DNA from: Thermococcus sp.
Lineage (GTDB): Archaea; Methanobacteriota_B; Thermococci; Thermococcales; Thermococcaceae
Reading direction: 5' to 3'
Length of the DNA: 14,538 nt
Assembly (NCBI GenBank): GCA_027062125.1
Contig: JAMOTW010000004.1
Coordinates: 1 to 14,538, forward strand
Position 1 is the first letter of the stretch. The number at the start of each line of letters is the position of its first letter. Below are positions 13,712-14,538 of this stretch, in pieces. The notes beneath the pieces were generated by a model. That model worked only from the letters and a program-made list of their open reading frames with translations, was not told the DNA's origin and searched no databases. Made by a program: the position numbers and the translations under genes.

Positions 13712-13921
13712 ATGGGGGAAATTATCGAAGTCGTCTACGAGAACGGCGTGCTGAAGCCCCTTAAACCCCTGAAGCTGAGGGAGGGGCAGAGGCTCAGGGT
13801 GAGAGTTTACAGCGATGACTTCCTCAACTTGGCGAGGGAGATGAGGAAGGAAGTAACACCTGAGAAGTTCAAGGAGGATCCCACAGACTACCTCCTTTGC
13901 CTAAGGGAGGAGGAGACATGA
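13712..13921 (+). CDS. DUF104 / AF2212-like antitoxin (VapB), partner of the PIN toxin
   Basis: This 69-residue protein has the DUF104 N-terminal pattern IEVVYENGVLKPLKPLKLRE followed by G..LRVRV at about 25-32, parallel to the antitoxin at 170-358. That pattern is the likely DNA-binding and dimer part. The C-terminal half is charged (REMRKEVTPEKFKEDP) and differs from the other antitoxin, as expected if it binds a different toxin. The ATG at 13712 follows GGTGA at 13703-13707; the in-frame ATG at 13667 lies across the guaAB stop and is unlikely. Its TGA overlaps the PIN toxin ATG. With that toxin it forms a standard VapBC module, here lying between guaAB and guaAA. Confidence 0.85.
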   Translation: MGEIIEVVYENGVLKPLKPLKLREGQRLRVRVYSDDFLNLAREMRKEVTPEKFKEDPTDYLLCLREEET

Positions 13922-14364
13922 GGGTCGTGGTTGACACTTCCGTTATTTTTCATCTGTTCTCCAGTTTCTATCCGGATAGGACAGAGGTCGCTGAGAAAGT
14001 CATAGAGTACTCACATCTTGGTCTGATAGAGCTTTACGCTCCCCGTCTGGGGGAGGTTGAGTTCGTTGCGGTTCTTTCGAGGTATTTCGAGCACGACCAA
14101 GTTGAGAGAGCGTTAAATTACTACAGTGAAATCGTTGCGTGGGTTCCCGAGGAACTGCTCATCGAAGAGCTTCGAGATGTGGCCTTTCGGACACACCACA
14201 ATGCCTCAGATATTTACTTCATTGCAACCGCACGGTATCTGGACGCCGTTTTAGTTACGAACGACAGAAAGATGGCCGAACTGGCCAAATCCCTGAGCTT
14301 GAGGGCATTCTATTTGGTGGAGGAATCCCCCGAGTTCTTCAAACTTTTGGAGGTGGGTGAATGA
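13918..14364 (+). CDS. vapC: PIN-domain ribonuclease toxin (VapC)
   Basis: VapC toxins are Mg2+-dependent PIN-domain RNases that block translation by cutting tRNA or rRNA. The 148-residue product has the four expected acidic positions: Asp6 in VVVDTSVIFHL, Glu46 or Glu48 in PRLGEVEFVAVLSR, Asp98 in NASDIYFIATA and Asp116 in LVTNDRKMA, so it looks active. It starts at the ATG overlapping the antitoxin stop (ATGA) and has GGAGGAGG just upstream. Its own stop overlaps the start of guaAA in the same way, so guaAA translation may depend on ribosomes finishing vapC. One line (13981-14040) counts to 45% G+C, below the pur genes. Confidence 0.88.
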   Translation: MRVVVDTSVIFHLFSSFYPDRTEVAEKVIEYSHLGLIELYAPRLGEVEFVAVLSRYFEHDQVERALNYYSEIVAWVPEELLIEELRDVAFRTHHNASDIYFIATARYLDAVLVTNDRKMAELAKSLSLRAFYLVEESPEFFKLLEVGE

Positions 14365-14538
14365 TTTTGATTATGGACAACGGCGGGCAGTACGTCCACA
14401 GGATTTGGAGGACCCTGAGATACCTCGGCGTCGAGGCCAAGATAATCCCCAACACGACGCCGCTTGAGGAGATAAAGGCCATGAAGCCAAGGGGCATAAT
14501 CTTCTCAGGTGGCCCGGACATCGAGAAGACCGGCAACT
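14361..14538 (+). CDS. guaAA: GMP synthetase glutamine amidotransferase subunit A (5' part, cut by window)
   Basis: The first 59 codons of GuaAA are present. The product starts MILIMDNGGQYVHRIWRTLR, followed by FSGGPDIEKTGN at about 48-59, the usual opening of the class I glutaminase subunit that feeds ammonia to GuaAB. The catalytic Cys, His and Glu lie beyond the window. The ATG overlaps the vapC stop by four bases (ATGA), with GGAGGTGGGTG inside the vapC 3' end as Shine-Dalgarno. Confidence 0.93.
   Translation, partial: MILIMDNGGQYVHRIWRTLRYLGVEAKIIPNTTPLEEIKAMKPRGIIFSGGPDIEKTGN

Noticed and set aside
1..14538. CRISPR array, insertion sequence, tRNA or rRNA
   Set aside because: No regularly spaced repeats, transposase motifs, terminal inverted repeats or cloverleaf sequences were seen; the toxin pairs show no flanking direct repeats I could recognise.

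Overview
The window reads as a stretch of a Thermococcus-type genome (Euryarchaeota, Thermococcales), by inference from gene content, codon use and signals rather than from a database match. Genes are dense and GC-rich. Promoters carry archaeal TATA elements of the CTTAAATA type about 25 bp before short leaders, Shine-Dalgarno sequences are of the GGTGAT or GAGGTG type, and the proteins closely resemble Pyrococcus/Thermococcus purine enzymes. The organism makes purines the archaeal way: formate-dependent PurT and PurP instead of folate-dependent PurN and PurH, a three-part PurS/PurQ/PurL, and a GMP synthetase split into two subunits.

Layout. 1-138 is the 3' end of a molybdopterin oxidoreductase of formate dehydrogenase type. 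170-692 is a DUF104-type antitoxin with a PemK/MazF-type toxin, visibly AT-richer than its surroundings, whose stop codon overlaps that of the converging purF. 689-7460 holds three divergent pairs: purF(-)/purC(+), purM(-)/purT(+) and purE(-)/purD(+). A 56-codon ORF (2864-3034, minus) lies just downstream of purM. From purD a tightly packed plus-strand operon runs purD-purP-purS-purQ-purL-purP2 (6144-12677), with gaps of 10 bp or less or ATGA overlaps. A new promoter precedes guaAB (12747-13670). A second DUF104 antitoxin with a PIN-domain (VapC) toxin follows, and its stop overlaps the start of guaAA, which runs off the right edge.

Together the genes cover PRPP to FAICAR except PurB, then IMP/XMP to GMP through GuaAA/GuaAB. 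PurB, IMP cyclohydrolase (PurO), GuaB, PurA and PurK are not in the window. The most interesting items are: (1) a shared ~20-bp box (TTGCCATTTT..TG....AAA) lying 24-25 bp before the CTTAAA element in all three divergent pur promoters, a candidate operator for a purine regulon; (2) two PurP paralogues, the first with a diverged ATP-grasp loop; (3) a toxin-antitoxin module wedged between the two GMP synthetase subunit genes and coupled to guaAA; (4) two antitoxins of one family paired with unrelated toxins; (5) a PurE lacking the usual loop histidine, with no PurK nearby; (6) the small ORF behind purM.

No RNA genes, insertion sequences or CRISPR arrays were recognised. No non-coding gap exceeds 165 bp.
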